A DNA stretch of 64,000 bases from NCBI RefSeq assembly GCF_003264365.1, contig NZ_PYAK01000018.1, positions 45,740-109,739 on the forward strand, given 5' to 3'. The position numbers and the translations under genes are program-made. Source of the DNA: Micromonospora noduli (GTDB lineage Bacteria > Actinomycetota > Actinomycetes > Mycobacteriales > Micromonosporaceae). The notes beneath the pieces were generated by a model. That model was not told the DNA's origin, did no database searches, and saw nothing but the letters and a program-made list of their open reading frames with translations. Shown piece after piece: positions 17,007 through 24,458 of this stretch. Each line of letters begins with the position of its first letter. Position 1 is the first letter of the stretch.

Positions 17007-17839
17007 TGGGTGACTGTAGCGGTTGCCGGGGCCTGCGCCGTGCGGTGGCGGCGAGGGATGATGTGCCCGCGGCGCTTGGCCAGCCACAGGAATACCGCGG
17101 TCAGCACCACGCCGGCCAGCACCGCGTACAGGCTGCCCTCCGGCCCGAAGTCGCCACCGCTCAGCGCGACCGGCCCCGTTGTCGAGGCCTCGATCAGCCC
17201 CTTTGACTCGCCGTTGCCTGAGACCACGACGCTGAAGATGCCGCCGGCGGCGAAGTTCCAGCCGAAGTGCAGGCCGATCGGGACCCACAGGTTCCGGGTG
17301 GCGGCGTAGCAGGCGGCCAGCATGAACCCGGCCTCGATCGCGATGGCGGTCGCCCCCCACACTGTGGCGTGCGGGTTCATCAGGTGGATCGCGCCGAACA
17401 CCACGCCGGTCAGGGCGAGAGCGATCCAGGTGCCCGTGCGCTCCTCGATGATGCGGAACAGCACCCCCCGGAAGATCAGCTCCTCGGTGACGGCGGCGGC
17501 CGCCATGAACCCGAGCAGACCCAGCGCTCCCGTCGGCGAACCCCAGGCCTCGACGTGGTAACCGCCGAGGAACGCGATGTTGGCGATGACGGCCGCGAAC
17601 ATGGCGAAGCCGATGAGCGTCCCGCGGCCCAGCTTCCGGCCCCAGCCGTCCAGGCCGAGCTCGGTCGGCTCACGGCGCTCGGTGCGCCGCACGACCCACC
17701 GGTAGACGACCACGCCCAGCACTGCCGTCGCAGCGCCGATCACCAAGGTGAGGAAGAAGCTGCCCTCGACGGCGGCGACGCTCTGCCAGCCGACGAGGGC
17801 GGCGACGGTGACGGCGAGAAACTGTTTGACGAATCGCAT
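17003..17839 (-). CDS. CPBP-family intramembrane metalloprotease
   Basis: A 278-residue integral membrane protein with about 8 hydrophobic helices. The CPBP/CAAX-protease motifs are in order: TEELIFRGVLFR (EExxxR), FGAIHLMN (FxxxH) and GLHFGWN (HxxxN). Such proteins cleave prenylated or membrane-embedded substrates, or confer bacteriocin self-immunity. ATG 17839 has AAGGAG 6 bases upstream; the longer frame to 17911 lacks one. The stop codon overlaps the kinase start. It is the first gene of a three-gene operon with a two-component system, so it may process the signal that the kinase reads; that is inference. Confidence 0.88.
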   Translation of the reverse strand: MRFVKQFLAVTVAALVGWQSVAAVEGSFFLTLVIGAATAVLGVVVYRWVVRRTERREPTELGLDGWGRKLGRGTLIGFAMFAAVIANIAFLGGYHVEAWGSPTGALGLLGFMAAAAVTEELIFRGVLFRIIEERTGTWIALALTGVVFGAIHLMNPHATVWGATAIAIEAGFMLAACYAATRNLWVPIGLHFGWNFAAGGIFSVVVSGNGESKGLIEASTTGPVALSGGDFGPEGSLYAVLAGVVLTAVFLWLAKRRGHIIPRRHRTAQAPATATVTQ

Positions 17840-17977
17840 GGCGACTCCTTCGTAGACCACGGCCGGAGCGCCGCGGACACGAAGAAACCTATGATCTTCC
17901 GCCGCCCACAATCGTCACCGTGCAGTGGACACTTGCGGGTAGCTCGCACGGGGGACAAGAAACCGCTCGGGAGCCCA

Positions 17978-18073
17978 GACAACCTCGGCGTCAACCGGAA
18001 CACCGTGGTGAAGGCGTACGCCACGTTGCGCGAGATGGGGATGATCGACCACCATTTTGAGATGCCGTGGTGA
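17978..18073 (+). pseudogene. GntR (YtrA-like) regulator fragment
   Basis: The + strand reads NLGVNRNTVVKAYATLREMG, followed by MIDHH, and ends in a stop at 18071-18073. This is the second half of a GntR winged helix-turn-helix (the recognition helix NRNTVVKAY is diagnostic). No upstream part of the domain and no downstream effector domain is present. It is a gene relic next to the CPBP operon, whose promoter region it borders. Confidence 0.65.
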
Positions 18074-18086
18074 GCGCATGAAACGC

Positions 18087-18124
18087 CGAACGGCGGCCCG
18101 CTGAATCAGTCGGGCCGCCGTTCG
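18087..18124 (-). terminator. Terminator of cold-shock gene
   Basis: A perfect 14-base stem (18087-18100 with 18111-18124; core GAACGGCGGCCCG/CGGGCCGCCGTTC) with a 10-base loop lies 12 bases past the cold-shock stop codon. Confidence 0.8.
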
Positions 18125-18136
18125 CAGAGTGTGAAA

Positions 18137-18340
18137 TCAGAGCGGGCGGATGTTCTCCGCCTGCGGGCCCTTCTGGCCCTGGGTGACGTCGAACTCCACC
18201 TTCTGGTTCTCGTCGAGGCTGCGGAAGCCGCTCGCCGAGATCGCGGAGAAGTGGGCAAAGACGTCGGCGCCGCCGTCGTCCGGGCTGATGAAGCCGAAGC
18301 CCTTGTCGGCGTTGAACCACTTCACGGTACCTGTAGTCAT
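18137..18340 (-). CDS. CspA-family cold-shock protein
   Basis: A 67-residue protein consisting only of a cold-shock domain. The RNA-binding motifs RNP1 (KGFGFISPD) and RNP2 (VFAHFSAI) are intact, along with the N-terminal VKWFN. It binds single-stranded nucleic acid and acts as an RNA chaperone. A GAGGAG sequence sits just before the ATG at 18340. The gene has a long leader containing a terminator-like hairpin (next entry) and a strong terminator downstream, so it is transcribed alone and probably controlled at the RNA level. Confidence 0.95.
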   Translation of the reverse strand: MTTGTVKWFNADKGFGFISPDDGGADVFAHFSAISASGFRSLDENQKVEFDVTQGQKGPQAENIRPL

Positions 18341-18432
18341 GTCTGCTCCTCGCAGGCTGTCAGAGACCGCACTGTGCGGACCCTTACGCCGCCGCGTTGA
18401 TCACCCGCGTCGAAACGACACGAAAAACGAAA

Positions 18433-18469
18433 AGCGCCTGGAGGGGTTTCTGATGCCCCATCAGGCGCT
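18433..18469 (-). promoter_or_regulatory. Terminator-like hairpin in cold-shock gene leader
   Basis: On the - strand AGCGCCTG pairs with CAGGCGCT, and an inner GGGG/CCCC continues the stem. It is followed at once by TTTTCGTTTTT, an intrinsic-terminator signature, yet it lies about 95 bases upstream of the cold-shock ATG. A possible -10 box TACGGT is on the - strand at 18507-18512, giving a leader of roughly 155 bases. An ATG inside the hairpin opens a 25-codon frame with no Shine-Dalgarno. It may be an attenuator or thermosensor, or the end of an unseen upstream transcript. Confidence 0.5.
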
Positions 18470-18512
18470 GGTAAACGTCTACGGAAATCAAAACTGCAAC
18501 TCGGTTACCGTA

Positions 18513-18846
18513 GCACATGATGCCTCGTCGATCCCGTCGAGGTGAGTGGACGTCCCGGCGGCCGACCACACCTGAACCCGGGCGCGCTGCACGCCTCGCT
18601 GGCCGGCGACGAGGCGAAGGCGACCTCACCGACGACCCGGTGAGGTGCCATCCGACGATTCCACTCGACCGGACAGTTCGGTGGCTTATGGTGAAAGGCC
18701 GGCGCTTCCGGCGCCGTGCGACGTCCGGATCCGGACCACAGACCTTCACGTTGTCCAGCCGAAGGGCGGATCCATGACCGAGAAGACGTCGCGGTGCCGC
18801 GTGCCGACCGGCGCCGCCGACGCCCGCGGCGTCCAGCACGGCTGAG
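18513..18846 (+). other. Intergenic region with a possible 23-codon leader ORF
   Basis: About 330 bases separate the cold-shock promoter region from the membrane-protein gene. A short + strand frame, ATG 18774 to TGA 18845 (23 residues, begins MTEKTSRCRVPTG), is preceded by AAGGGCGGA and ends one base before the next ATG. That is a typical coupling arrangement, but the peptide itself is not recognised. Nothing else convincing is seen. Confidence 0.35.
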
Positions 18847-19323
18847 ATGGACTGGGCCGGATGGGCGTTGTTCGGGTTGGTCGCCACCGCCGTGCTGACC
18901 GCCGCGCTGATCACCGCTCAACTGGCCGGCCTCACCCGCCTCGACTTTCCCCTGGTGCTCGGGACCCTGGTCACCGAGGACCCCGACCGGGCCCGAGTCG
19001 TCGGTTTCTTCATCCACCTCTGCGCCGGTCAGGGCTTCGCTCTCGGCTACGCGGCCACGTTCGCCCTGCTGCACCGCGCCACCTGGTGGATCGGTGCCCT
19101 GCTCGGAACCGTCCACGTCGGAATCGCCCTGACGGTCCTCCTGCCGCTGCTTCCGGGGGTCCACCCGCGCATGGCCTCCCAACGGGCAGGTCCGGCCAGC
19201 ACGGCCGTGCTGGAGCCGCCCGGCCTGTTCGGCGTCAACTACGGCATCCAGACTCCAGCGGTCGTGGCTGTCGTGCACGTCTTCTACGGGGTGGTCCTCG
19301 GGCTGCTCCTTCGAGCCCACTGA
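18847..19323 (+). CDS. Hypothetical four-helix membrane protein
   Basis: A 158-residue protein with about four hydrophobic segments: residues 3-25, 54-75, 80-100 and near the C-terminus (VVAVVHVFYGVVLGLLL). No charged catalytic motif is visible, and I do not recognise a family. The ATG follows the small leader frame by one base. The GH15 gene starts 34 bases after its stop on the same strand, so they may share a transcript. Confidence 0.6.
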   Translation: MDWAGWALFGLVATAVLTAALITAQLAGLTRLDFPLVLGTLVTEDPDRARVVGFFIHLCAGQGFALGYAATFALLHRATWWIGALLGTVHVGIALTVLLPLLPGVHPRMASQRAGPASTAVLEPPGLFGVNYGIQTPAVVAVVHVFYGVVLGLLLRAH

Positions 19324-19357
19324 CCCGCGTCCCGCGACTCGTCAGGAAGCGATCACC

Positions 19358-21172
19358 ATGACCGGTGGACACGACAGGACGCGTCCCCGGCCCCTGGCGC
19401 CGATCAGCGACTACGGGCTGCTGGGTGACACCCGCACCGCGGCTCTCGTCGACGGTGACGGCGGGATCGACTGGCTCTGCGTGCCCCGCTTCGACGGCGA
19501 GCCCCTGTTCGGCCGGCTGGTCGGGGGTCCCGACGCGGGGACGTTCCGGCTCGGTCCGGCCCGACCGGCCACGGTCGTCGAACGGCGCTACCGGCGGCAC
19601 ACCGCCACCCTGGAGACGACGTGGGAGGTACGCGGCGGGCGGCTCACCCTCACCGAGGGGATGGTGGCCGAGGTCAGCGGTCGCCTGCTGCCCACGACAC
19701 TGGTCGTGCGGCGCCTGTCGACCGATGATTCGGCGGTCGACGCCGTCGTCGAGTTCGACCCCCGCTTCGGTGTACGGCACCGCCGGCCACGAGCCCAGCA
19801 CCGCCGCCAGGCGCTGGTGTGTCAGTGGGGGTCGCTCGCGGTCTCCCTGGGCAGCGCGCCGCGGCTCTCCATCGAGCCAGGCCGCCCCACCTCGATCACG
19901 GTCAGCCCGGGCCGTCCGGTCACCCTCGTGCTTGCCGTGGCGCACCGCGAACCGCTGATCCACGTCGACCCGGCAGCGGCCTGGGACCTCCTGACCGAGG
20001 ACGAGGACCGCTGGCGGGACTGGACGGCGGAGATCGACCCGTCACTGCCTTTCCGGGAACACGTCGTTCGAAGCCTGCTGACCCTGCGGCTACTGACCTA
20101 CTCGCCGTCACGAGCCCCGGTGGCCGCACCCACCACCTCTCTGCCGGAGGATCCCGGCGGGGTACGGAACTGGGACTACCGCTATGTCTGGCCCCGAGAC
20201 GCCAGCATCGGCGTCAGCGCCTTCCTCAGCGTCGGCAAGCCCGACGAGGCACAGGGTTTCCTCGCCTGGCTGTTGCACGCCAGCCGGCTACAGCGGCCAC
20301 GCCTACCGGCGCTGCTCACCCTTCACGGCCGCCGGGTGCCCGCCGAACGGGAACTGCCCGGCTGGCCGGGCTATCTCGGCAGCGTCCCGGTACGGGTCGG
20401 CAACGGCGCCGCCGGGCAGCACCAACTCGACGGCTACGGCTGGGTGATCGACGCCGCCTGGGCGTTCGTGCAGGCCGGGCACCGTCTCTACACCGAGACA
20501 TGGCGGGCGATACGCGGCTTCGCCGACATCGTCGCCCGTTACTGGCAGGAGCCCGACGCCGGCATCTGGGAGGTTCGCGAACCTGCCCAACACGTGCATT
20601 CCAAGCTCATGGGGTGGCTCGCCCTGGATCGAGCCCTGCGCATCGCCGACACCCACCCCCTGTCCGGCCGCCGACGTCGACGTTGGCAGGAGGCACGAGA
20701 TGCCATCGCCGCCGAGGTACGGACATCCGGCTTCAACCCGACGGCGGGCAGTTACGTCCGCAGCTACGGCTCCGATGCCCTCGACGCGGCCCTGCTCGTC
20801 CTGCCGCTGCTGGACATGGACAGCGTCGAGTCGTCCCGGGTGCAGGGCACCATCAACGCCATTCGGGAGCGGCTCTCCGCCGGCGGTCCGCTGCTCTACC
20901 GCTATCCGCCGGGAAGTGACGGCTTCCACGGCGCCGAGGGCGCGTTCCTGCCGTGCTCGTTCTGGCTGGTGCAGGCCCTCGCCCGCACCGGGCGCCGCAC
21001 CGAGGCGGTCGAACTGTTCCAGTCCATGCTCGACCACGCCAGCCCACTCGGGCTCTACGCCGAAGAGTTGGACCCGGCGACCGGCGCTCACCTCGGCAAC
21101 TACCCCCAGACACTGACCCACGCCGCGCTCGTCCAGGCCGCGCTCGCCATTCGCGACGCCGCCGCTGGCTAG
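19358..21172 (+). CDS. Glycoside hydrolase family 15 protein (trehalase/glucoamylase-like)
   Basis: A 604-residue cytosolic enzyme with an N-terminal beta-sandwich (to about residue 240) and a C-terminal (alpha/alpha)6 barrel. GH15 motifs are present: ISDYGLLGDTRTAALVDGDG at the N-terminus, GVRNWDYRYVWPRDAS near 265, acid Glu in DAGIWEVRE near 405 and base Glu in GLYAEELDPATG near 570. In actinobacteria this architecture hydrolyses trehalose or short alpha-glucans. No signal peptide is present. It follows a small membrane-protein gene by 34 bases. The exact substrate cannot be read from the sequence. Confidence 0.88.
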   Translation: MTGGHDRTRPRPLAPISDYGLLGDTRTAALVDGDGGIDWLCVPRFDGEPLFGRLVGGPDAGTFRLGPARPATVVERRYRRHTATLETTWEVRGGRLTLTEGMVAEVSGRLLPTTLVVRRLSTDDSAVDAVVEFDPRFGVRHRRPRAQHRRQALVCQWGSLAVSLGSAPRLSIEPGRPTSITVSPGRPVTLVLAVAHREPLIHVDPAAAWDLLTEDEDRWRDWTAEIDPSLPFREHVVRSLLTLRLLTYSPSRAPVAAPTTSLPEDPGGVRNWDYRYVWPRDASIGVSAFLSVGKPDEAQGFLAWLLHASRLQRPRLPALLTLHGRRVPAERELPGWPGYLGSVPVRVGNGAAGQHQLDGYGWVIDAAWAFVQAGHRLYTETWRAIRGFADIVARYWQEPDAGIWEVREPAQHVHSKLMGWLALDRALRIADTHPLSGRRRRRWQEARDAIAAEVRTSGFNPTAGSYVRSYGSDALDAALLVLPLLDMDSVESSRVQGTINAIRERLSAGGPLLYRYPPGSDGFHGAEGAFLPCSFWLVQALARTGRRTEAVELFQSMLDHASPLGLYAEELDPATGAHLGNYPQTLTHAALVQAALAIRDAAAG

Positions 21173-21188
21173 GGTGCCAGACCCCCGG

Positions 21189-21650
21189 CTAGGAGTCGGG
21201 GCGCTCCAGCGAGATCTCGACGAGGCCGTCGGCGGCGTAGCCGAGCCGTATCCGCACCCCCTGTACGACGAACTCGTCGGAAGCTGCCTGCGCCGGGTCG
21301 CCCAGGATCGCCCACGCTTGCTCGCGATCGCTGCCCACTGTCAGTCCGGCGATCAGCGCGGCGGGACGCGGATATGCGCCGTCGCCGACGAGGCGAAACG
21401 TCATGCTGCTCACGCCAACAGGACCGACCGCGATCAGCGCTGTGCCGGCGGCAAGGCTGTGCGAGATCTCGACCTGCTCGCTGTCAGCCGGCTCACCCAG
21501 CGCATCGATGTGCCACCAGAGCTCGCCCGCGAACCGTGGAGGGATCAGGCGCTCCCGGCACGAGAACCACCTCGCTGGTCGCCACGCCGCGCCGCTCGGG
21601 TGGAAGAGGCGCAGGTCGTCATGCTGGCCCCGCCAGCACTCGCCTTGGAA
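21189..21650 (-). pseudogene. Hypothetical gene lacking a proper start
   Basis: The only usable start codon is GTG 21413, giving 74 residues (ends VRIRLGYAADGLVEISLERP, DS). The frame stays open upstream to about 21650 and reads like real protein there (for example AFQGECWRGQHDDLRLFHPS, RFAGELWWHIDALGEPADSE, QVEISHSLAAG). No ATG, GTG or TTG occurs in that stretch. The 5' end has therefore been lost, a frameshift separates it from its start, or a rare CTG start is used. It lies directly downstream of the 399-residue hypothetical gene, whose stop is 21661-21663. No family recognised. Confidence 0.5.
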
Positions 21651-21660
21651 CGCGCGACGA

Positions 21661-22860
21661 TCACGCCCAGTGCCCGAGTTCGGCGTCGATGCGGGGGTCG
21701 GAGCGCACCCACACTTCGCCGCTGCCGGATCCAGCCGGCGCGTCGACGCGCTCGAGCCCGAGGGTCTGGATCAGACTCAGCAGCTCGTCGCGAGCCTCGC
21801 CCGCCTCCTCAAGCGTGCGGCAATCGAAGAAGACGTAGTGCACACCCCAGGGATCGTTGTAGCCCGAGTCGGCCCAGATGCGACAGAACCGGTCAACGGC
21901 ATCCCGGTCGAGCGGCGCGGTCAGTGACGGCTCGCCGCTCAGCGCCGCAGCCGCGGCGAAGCCGCGCGCGATGTCATCGTCGTTCCACCATGGCGCTGCC
22001 TGCGCGACTGCGGCAGGCGTGAAGTCCTCCAACGCGAGGAAGCGCTCCAGCAGCCTGCCGACCTGGGCATCCTCGACGCCCAGCTGGGCTTGCTGCAACC
22101 GCACCAGCAAGCCTTCGGACATCATGCAGGGGCCCGAATACGTGAAGATGCCGGTGGCTGCCACGAGCATGCCGCCGTTCGGATGTGCGCTGGTCCGGAC
22201 GGTGCCCGGCTGCGGCATGTGCCGCACCAGCGCGAGCAGGTCAGGCGGCACGCCGTCGTACAGAGCGGCCCGCGCATTGGCGTCGTCGATGGAGGCCAGG
22301 CGGCTCCCGCTGTCAAACGTGACCACCAGGCCGCGACCGCCGGCGGCGAACCACCCGTCGACGGAGTCACCACTGCCGTCGCCGAACCTGTAGTGCGTAA
22401 AGCCCGCGACCGTCGTCGGCTCGCGGCCGTCGATGTAGGTCAGGACGGCCAGTCGACGGCACAGTTCGCGCGGGTGGGTCCGTCGGAGCACCGACCTGTC
22501 GAAATCGAGTCGGAGCTGTGTACGCATGGCGCTGGGCACGTCCGGCCACCATGGGCCATACCGGCCGAGCTTGACGAAGCCGCCGCGGATGAACATGAAC
22601 GCGAGCTTGCGAAAGTCGCCGGCGTTGGCGAGGCGGAACTCTGTGCGCGACTCCTGCCCCCCGGTGACCCGTGCGACGATCCCGTGGTCGAGCCAGAGGA
22701 TCAGTCCCTCGTCGCGCTCATCAGTGATGCAGAACGACGCGTTGTCGTCAGCACGATGCTCATCGATGAACTCCAGGAACGCGCCGAGCGCGTCTGTCGG
22801 GCCGCCAGGGACCCACTCCCGCTCGTTGTCCTTGTCGTCGCTGAAGGTCAGGGATCGCAT
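21661..22860 (-). CDS. Hypothetical 399-residue protein
   Basis: A soluble protein with no signal peptide or membrane helix. The N-terminal 90 residues (begins MRSLTFSDDKDNEREWVPGG, with an FCITDERDEGLILWLDHG segment) resemble the immunity-like Imm1 layout (short strands, WxxxP-like start), but this is only a visual impression. The middle and C-terminal parts (DPWGVHYVFFDCRTLEEAGE) are not recognised. ATG 22860 has GAGG 5 bases upstream. It lies between decayed fragments on both sides, so the area looks rearranged. Two fused unrelated modules are possible. Confidence 0.45.
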   Translation of the reverse strand: MRSLTFSDDKDNEREWVPGGPTDALGAFLEFIDEHRADDNASFCITDERDEGLILWLDHGIVARVTGGQESRTEFRLANAGDFRKLAFMFIRGGFVKLGRYGPWWPDVPSAMRTQLRLDFDRSVLRRTHPRELCRRLAVLTYIDGREPTTVAGFTHYRFGDGSGDSVDGWFAAGGRGLVVTFDSGSRLASIDDANARAALYDGVPPDLLALVRHMPQPGTVRTSAHPNGGMLVAATGIFTYSGPCMMSEGLLVRLQQAQLGVEDAQVGRLLERFLALEDFTPAAVAQAAPWWNDDDIARGFAAAAALSGEPSLTAPLDRDAVDRFCRIWADSGYNDPWGVHYVFFDCRTLEEAGEARDELLSLIQTLGLERVDAPAGSGSGEVWVRSDPRIDAELGHWA

Positions 22861-22890
22861 GCCATCCTCGGTGCTTCGGGCCTCATACGC

Positions 22891-23050
22891 TTACTGCCAA
22901 GGCCAGACGTTGAAGCGGAACTCTCCCACGCCGCCGTCCGCCATGACATCGACTGCGCCGCGACCAGATCGTCGAACGCGACCACCTCGTCCTTGGCGAA
23001 GCCACACCCTAAGTCGGAGTGGCTCAGCGGGTGTGCGGCTGCCCGGCTGG
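22891..23050 (-). pseudogene. Frameshifted gene remnant
   Basis: The - strand reads AHPLSHSDLGCGFAKDEVVA then FDDLVAAQ in one frame. After a one-base shift it continues as DVMADGGVGEFRFNVWPWQ and a stop codon at 22891-22893. Both pieces look like genuine protein, and together they would form the end of one gene. The stop lies 30 bases before the start of the 399-residue gene. Family unknown. Confidence 0.4.
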
Positions 23051-23152
23051 TTCTGGCCGGGACTACAGGTCGGCGCTACGTTCGGCGTGGTCGTCGTCTA
23101 CGTCACGCTGCACAACCTGCGTGATCACAGTGCTGCGCTTGCCCCCGTTCAG
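23031..23152 (+). pseudogene. Possible membrane-protein gene fragment
   Basis: The + strand frame reads LPGWFWPGLQVGATFGVVVV then YVTLHNLRDHSAALAPVQ. It looks like a hydrophobic transmembrane helix plus flanking loop from a membrane protein. There is no start codon with a ribosome site, and it runs into the 3' end of the oppositely oriented CDF gene. It adds to the impression that 21.4-23.1 kb is a decayed region. Confidence 0.3.
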
Positions 23153-23865
23153 CGGGTGTCGGTGGTGCAGCACCCGTCGTCACATCCGCTGGTGTCGCTG
23201 CGGTGGGCGGGGGAGTGCAGGGCCGAGTCGGGAGCGCAGCAGGTGTCGCCGCGCCAGGCTTCGCGGCCTTCCTTGACCGCGACCGCGGCGATGATCAGAG
23301 CCGCAGTCGGGTCGGCCCACCACCAGCCGAACAGCGAGTTGACCGCGAGCCCAACCAGCAGCACCGCCGAGAGGTACGTGCACAGCAGGGTCTGCTTGGA
23401 GTCCGCGACGGCCGACGTCGACCCGAGTTCGCGGCCCGCGCGGCGTTGTGCGGCCGACAGGACCGGCATCACCGCCAGGGATACCGCGGCCAGGACCAGA
23501 CCGATCGTGGAGTGTTCTGCGCGGTCGACGCCGACGAGCGCGCGCACTGATTCGACGGACACGTAGGCGGCGAGGACGAAGAACGACAACGCGATGATCC
23601 GCAGCGCGGCGCGTTCCCGGCGTTCGTGGTCGGGGCCGGAGAACTGCCAGGCCACGGCGGCGGCGGAGGCCACCTCGATGACGGAGTCGAGCCCGAACCC
23701 GATCAGCGCGGTCGAGGAGGCGATCCTGCCGGCGCCGATGGCGATGACCGCCTCGATCACGTTGTAGGTGATCGTCGCGGCGACGAACAGGCGCACCCGC
23801 CGGATCAGGATCGAGCGACGGGCCGGTGACGGGCCAACCGACATCAGCGGAAGTGGCGTGTTCAT
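23149..23865 (-). CDS. CDF-family cation efflux transporter with Cys-rich tail
   Basis: A 238-residue protein with about six hydrophobic helices. The metal-site motifs FGLDSVIEVASA and VADSKQTLL lie in the second and fifth helices, with AVNSLFGWWWADP after them. The last 40 residues carry six Cys and two His (TCCAPDSALHSPAHRSDTSG, CDDGCC), suggesting a soft-metal-binding tail. The usual cytoplasmic CDF domain is missing. The ATG overlaps the stop of the cmtR-like gene by one base (TGATG), so the pair is cotranscribed. It probably exports cadmium, zinc or a related metal under control of that repressor. Confidence 0.82.
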   Translation of the reverse strand: MNTPLPLMSVGPSPARRSILIRRVRLFVAATITYNVIEAVIAIGAGRIASSTALIGFGLDSVIEVASAAAVAWQFSGPDHERRERAALRIIALSFFVLAAYVSVESVRALVGVDRAEHSTIGLVLAAVSLAVMPVLSAAQRRAGRELGSTSAVADSKQTLLCTYLSAVLLVGLAVNSLFGWWWADPTAALIIAAVAVKEGREAWRGDTCCAPDSALHSPAHRSDTSGCDDGCCTTDTR

Positions 23866-24209
23866 CAGCAGCACGCCTCGGATTCGGCGGCCGGGCAGGC
23901 GGCTGGATCGACGGCCAGGACCAGACCGAGCAGGTCTCCGAGGGCGTGCGTGAGCCGGGCGTCGGCGAGTTCGTAGCGGCTGCGGCGGCCTTCGGGCACG
24001 GCGACGACGAGGCCGCAGCCGCGCAGGCACGCCAGGTGGTTGGAGAGGTTCTGCCGGCTGGTGCCGAGCAGGTCGGCGAGCTCTGCCGGATAACCGGGCC
24101 CGTCGCGTAGCGCGAGCAGGAGCCGGGCGCGAACCGGGTCGGACAGGGCATGACCGAAACGGGCCAGGACCTGCCCATGCGTCAGCGTCTCCACCCAACG
24201 ACCATACAT
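23865..24209 (-). CDS. cmtR: CmtR-like ArsR/SmtB metal-sensing repressor
   Basis: A 114-residue winged-helix regulator of the ArsR/SmtB family. The recognition-helix region reads SRQNLSNHLACLRGCGLVVA. The CLRGC pair matches the Cys57/Cys61 ligands of Mycobacterium tuberculosis CmtR, and a third Cys in AVDPAACPA corresponds to Cys102. CmtR senses Cd(II) and Pb(II). ATG 24209 matches the family length; an in-frame ATG at 24257 would add 16 residues of unlikely sequence. It precedes the CDF transporter and presumably represses it. A CATA-N8-TATG inverted repeat (24203-24218) overlaps this start and could be the operator if transcription starts upstream. Confidence 0.8.
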   Translation of the reverse strand: MYGRWVETLTHGQVLARFGHALSDPVRARLLLALRDGPGYPAELADLLGTSRQNLSNHLACLRGCGLVVAVPEGRRSRYELADARLTHALGDLLGLVLAVDPAACPAAESEACC

Positions 24210-24458
24210 CGCACTATGAATTAACTCGACGCTGAACTGTGGTGTCGGCCGGGTCATGGCTCACGCGAGCGCACCAACGTGGCATCCACGACTGAGCGTT
24301 GGGTTCGATCTGATCGACCAGCGCGACGCTGGTGGCGCGACGAACGCGGGCCAGCGCGGACCAATCACCGTAAGCCTTTCGAAACTGAGGACTGGCCGGC
24401 GTGGCTGCGAGCGTCTCCCCTGTGAACGGCCACGATGCCGGTGCGACTACTCATCCGC

